Shown here piece after piece: positions 63,560-64,000 of a DNA stretch of 64,000 nt. A program made the translations under genes and the position numbers. Under the pieces are notes generated by a model, which had not been told where the DNA came from, did not search any database, and saw nothing but the letters and a program-made list of their open reading frames with translations. Numbering within the stretch: position 1 is the stretch's first letter; each line of letters opens with the position of its first letter. Location: assembly GCA_010909165.1 (NCBI GenBank), contig MU008155.1, forward strand, positions 744,001-808,000, in the 5' to 3' direction. This DNA comes from Anthoceros angustus. Its lineage: Eukaryota > Streptophyta > Anthocerotopsida > Anthocerotales > Anthocerotaceae.

Positions 63560-64000
63560 TTACTTGCTTGCAAGGAGAGCTGCGTGTCGGTTGTTGTATT
63601 GGCTCACGAGTTTGGTGGCTTCTGCAAGGAACTTACCGAGCCATAGTGGCAGGGCATTCAATATGGCCCTGACAGTATTTGTGCCTTGAAACAAAGTTGG
63701 CAAGCATCAATGGCTGGGCAGCATAGGAGGAAATGTGCTTCATCCTCCACTAGCCCGGTTCTGGTAGCCCGGTTCTGGAGCATTGGCAGGTGCACCCTAG
63801 GCAATTGTTTTGGGCAAGGACCATCCTGAGTTGATGTGCCTTGGTGCGGAATCGAACAATTAACCTGGTGAGATCGGAAAGAAAGGGCTGTTGGAAATAT
63901 CGTTGGATCTGGTAGGTAGTGCTTTGGTGGACATGTTGAAGGTAGTGCAGCTTACTTGGCCCTGGCAAGGTTGGAGGCCATACCTTTCTAAGGAAAACAT
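63560..64000 (-). pseudogene. LINE (non-LTR retrotransposon) ORF2 C-terminus, truncated by the window edge and frameshifted
   Basis: On the minus strand from 63,968: LHYLQHVHQSTTYQIQRYFQ, then LIVRFRTKAHQLRMVLAQN, CLGCTCQCSRTG, and after a frame change VEDEAHFLLCCPAIDACQLC. It ends with WLGKFLAEATKLVSQYNNRH and a stop at 63,560. The pattern R-FRT-x2-H-x-LR...C-x2-C...EDE-HFL-x2-C is the C-terminal zinc-binding region of certain non-LTR retrotransposon polyproteins. The frame is broken by a 14-bp direct duplication (TAGCCCGGTTCTGG twice, about 63,751-63,778). The RT domain would lie beyond the right edge. The 3' UTR probably lies left of 63,560 with no clear poly-A tail. Confidence 0.7.

Noticed and set aside
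1-64000. Envelope-like gene
   Set aside because: No reading frame between integrase and the 3' LTR in any element, and no signal peptide plus membrane anchor pattern seen.
1-64000. tRNA or rRNA genes
   Set aside because: The only tRNA-related sequences found are the 15-18 nt primer-binding sites; no cloverleaf or rRNA core was noticed by eye.

Overview
This window looks like streptophyte (land-plant-lineage) heterochromatin. About 62.4 kb of it is a nest of very large Ty3/gypsy LTR retrotransposons, followed by about 1.6 kb of flanking DNA that carries the 3' end of a LINE. I see no convincing host gene. The reverse transcriptases have the style of the plant non-chromovirus (Athila/Tat, 'OTA') branch: motifs such as KDH(F/H)PLPFID, FLDGYSGYNQI and MEVFLDDF. 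The primer-binding sites read TGGCGCCG(C/T)TGCCGGGGA, complementary to the 3' end of tRNA-Asp, which also fits that branch. The species cannot be named from this window.

Layout, outside in. Element A (minus strand) is the host. Its 5' LTR starts at 62,397 on the right, and its internal region lies at 1,566-7,140. Its 3' LTR runs off the left edge at 1-1,565. Element C (minus, 10,345-61,882) sits in A's 5' LTR. C's own LTRs are each split: D (plus, 14,102-30,890) sits in C's 3' LTR, and B (plus, 42,763-60,957) sits in C's 5' LTR with a perfect 5-bp target duplication AGCTT. Joining the two sides of each insertion restores colinearity with the matching uninterrupted LTR.

Each element has the order LTR - tRNA-Asp PBS - gag (charged tail, CCHC knuckles) - protease - RT - RNase H - integrase - conserved stem-loop - polypurine tract - LTR. 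LTRs are 3.7-5.7 kb. Each LTR contains a TATA-like box 220-480 nt from its start, TCCTTGGCC-type repeats in three of the four families, and a degenerate long reading frame in the sense direction. In A, B and D this frame begins MAP(K/E) and is followed by NM(D/G)H-(K/R)V(R/K). The B, C and D frames have helical, coiled-coil-like middles and basic tails. I do not recognise this LTR gene; it is the best candidate here for something undescribed.

Reading frames are broken throughout. Copy-to-copy differences are mostly length changes in homopolymers and small indels at CG/CHG sites, with few plain substitutions, so many frameshifts may be long-read consensus errors rather than decay. Separately, at least nine tandem duplications of 0.09-2 kb occur. 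Those in LTRs are present in only one LTR of a pair, so they post-date insertion or are assembly artefacts.
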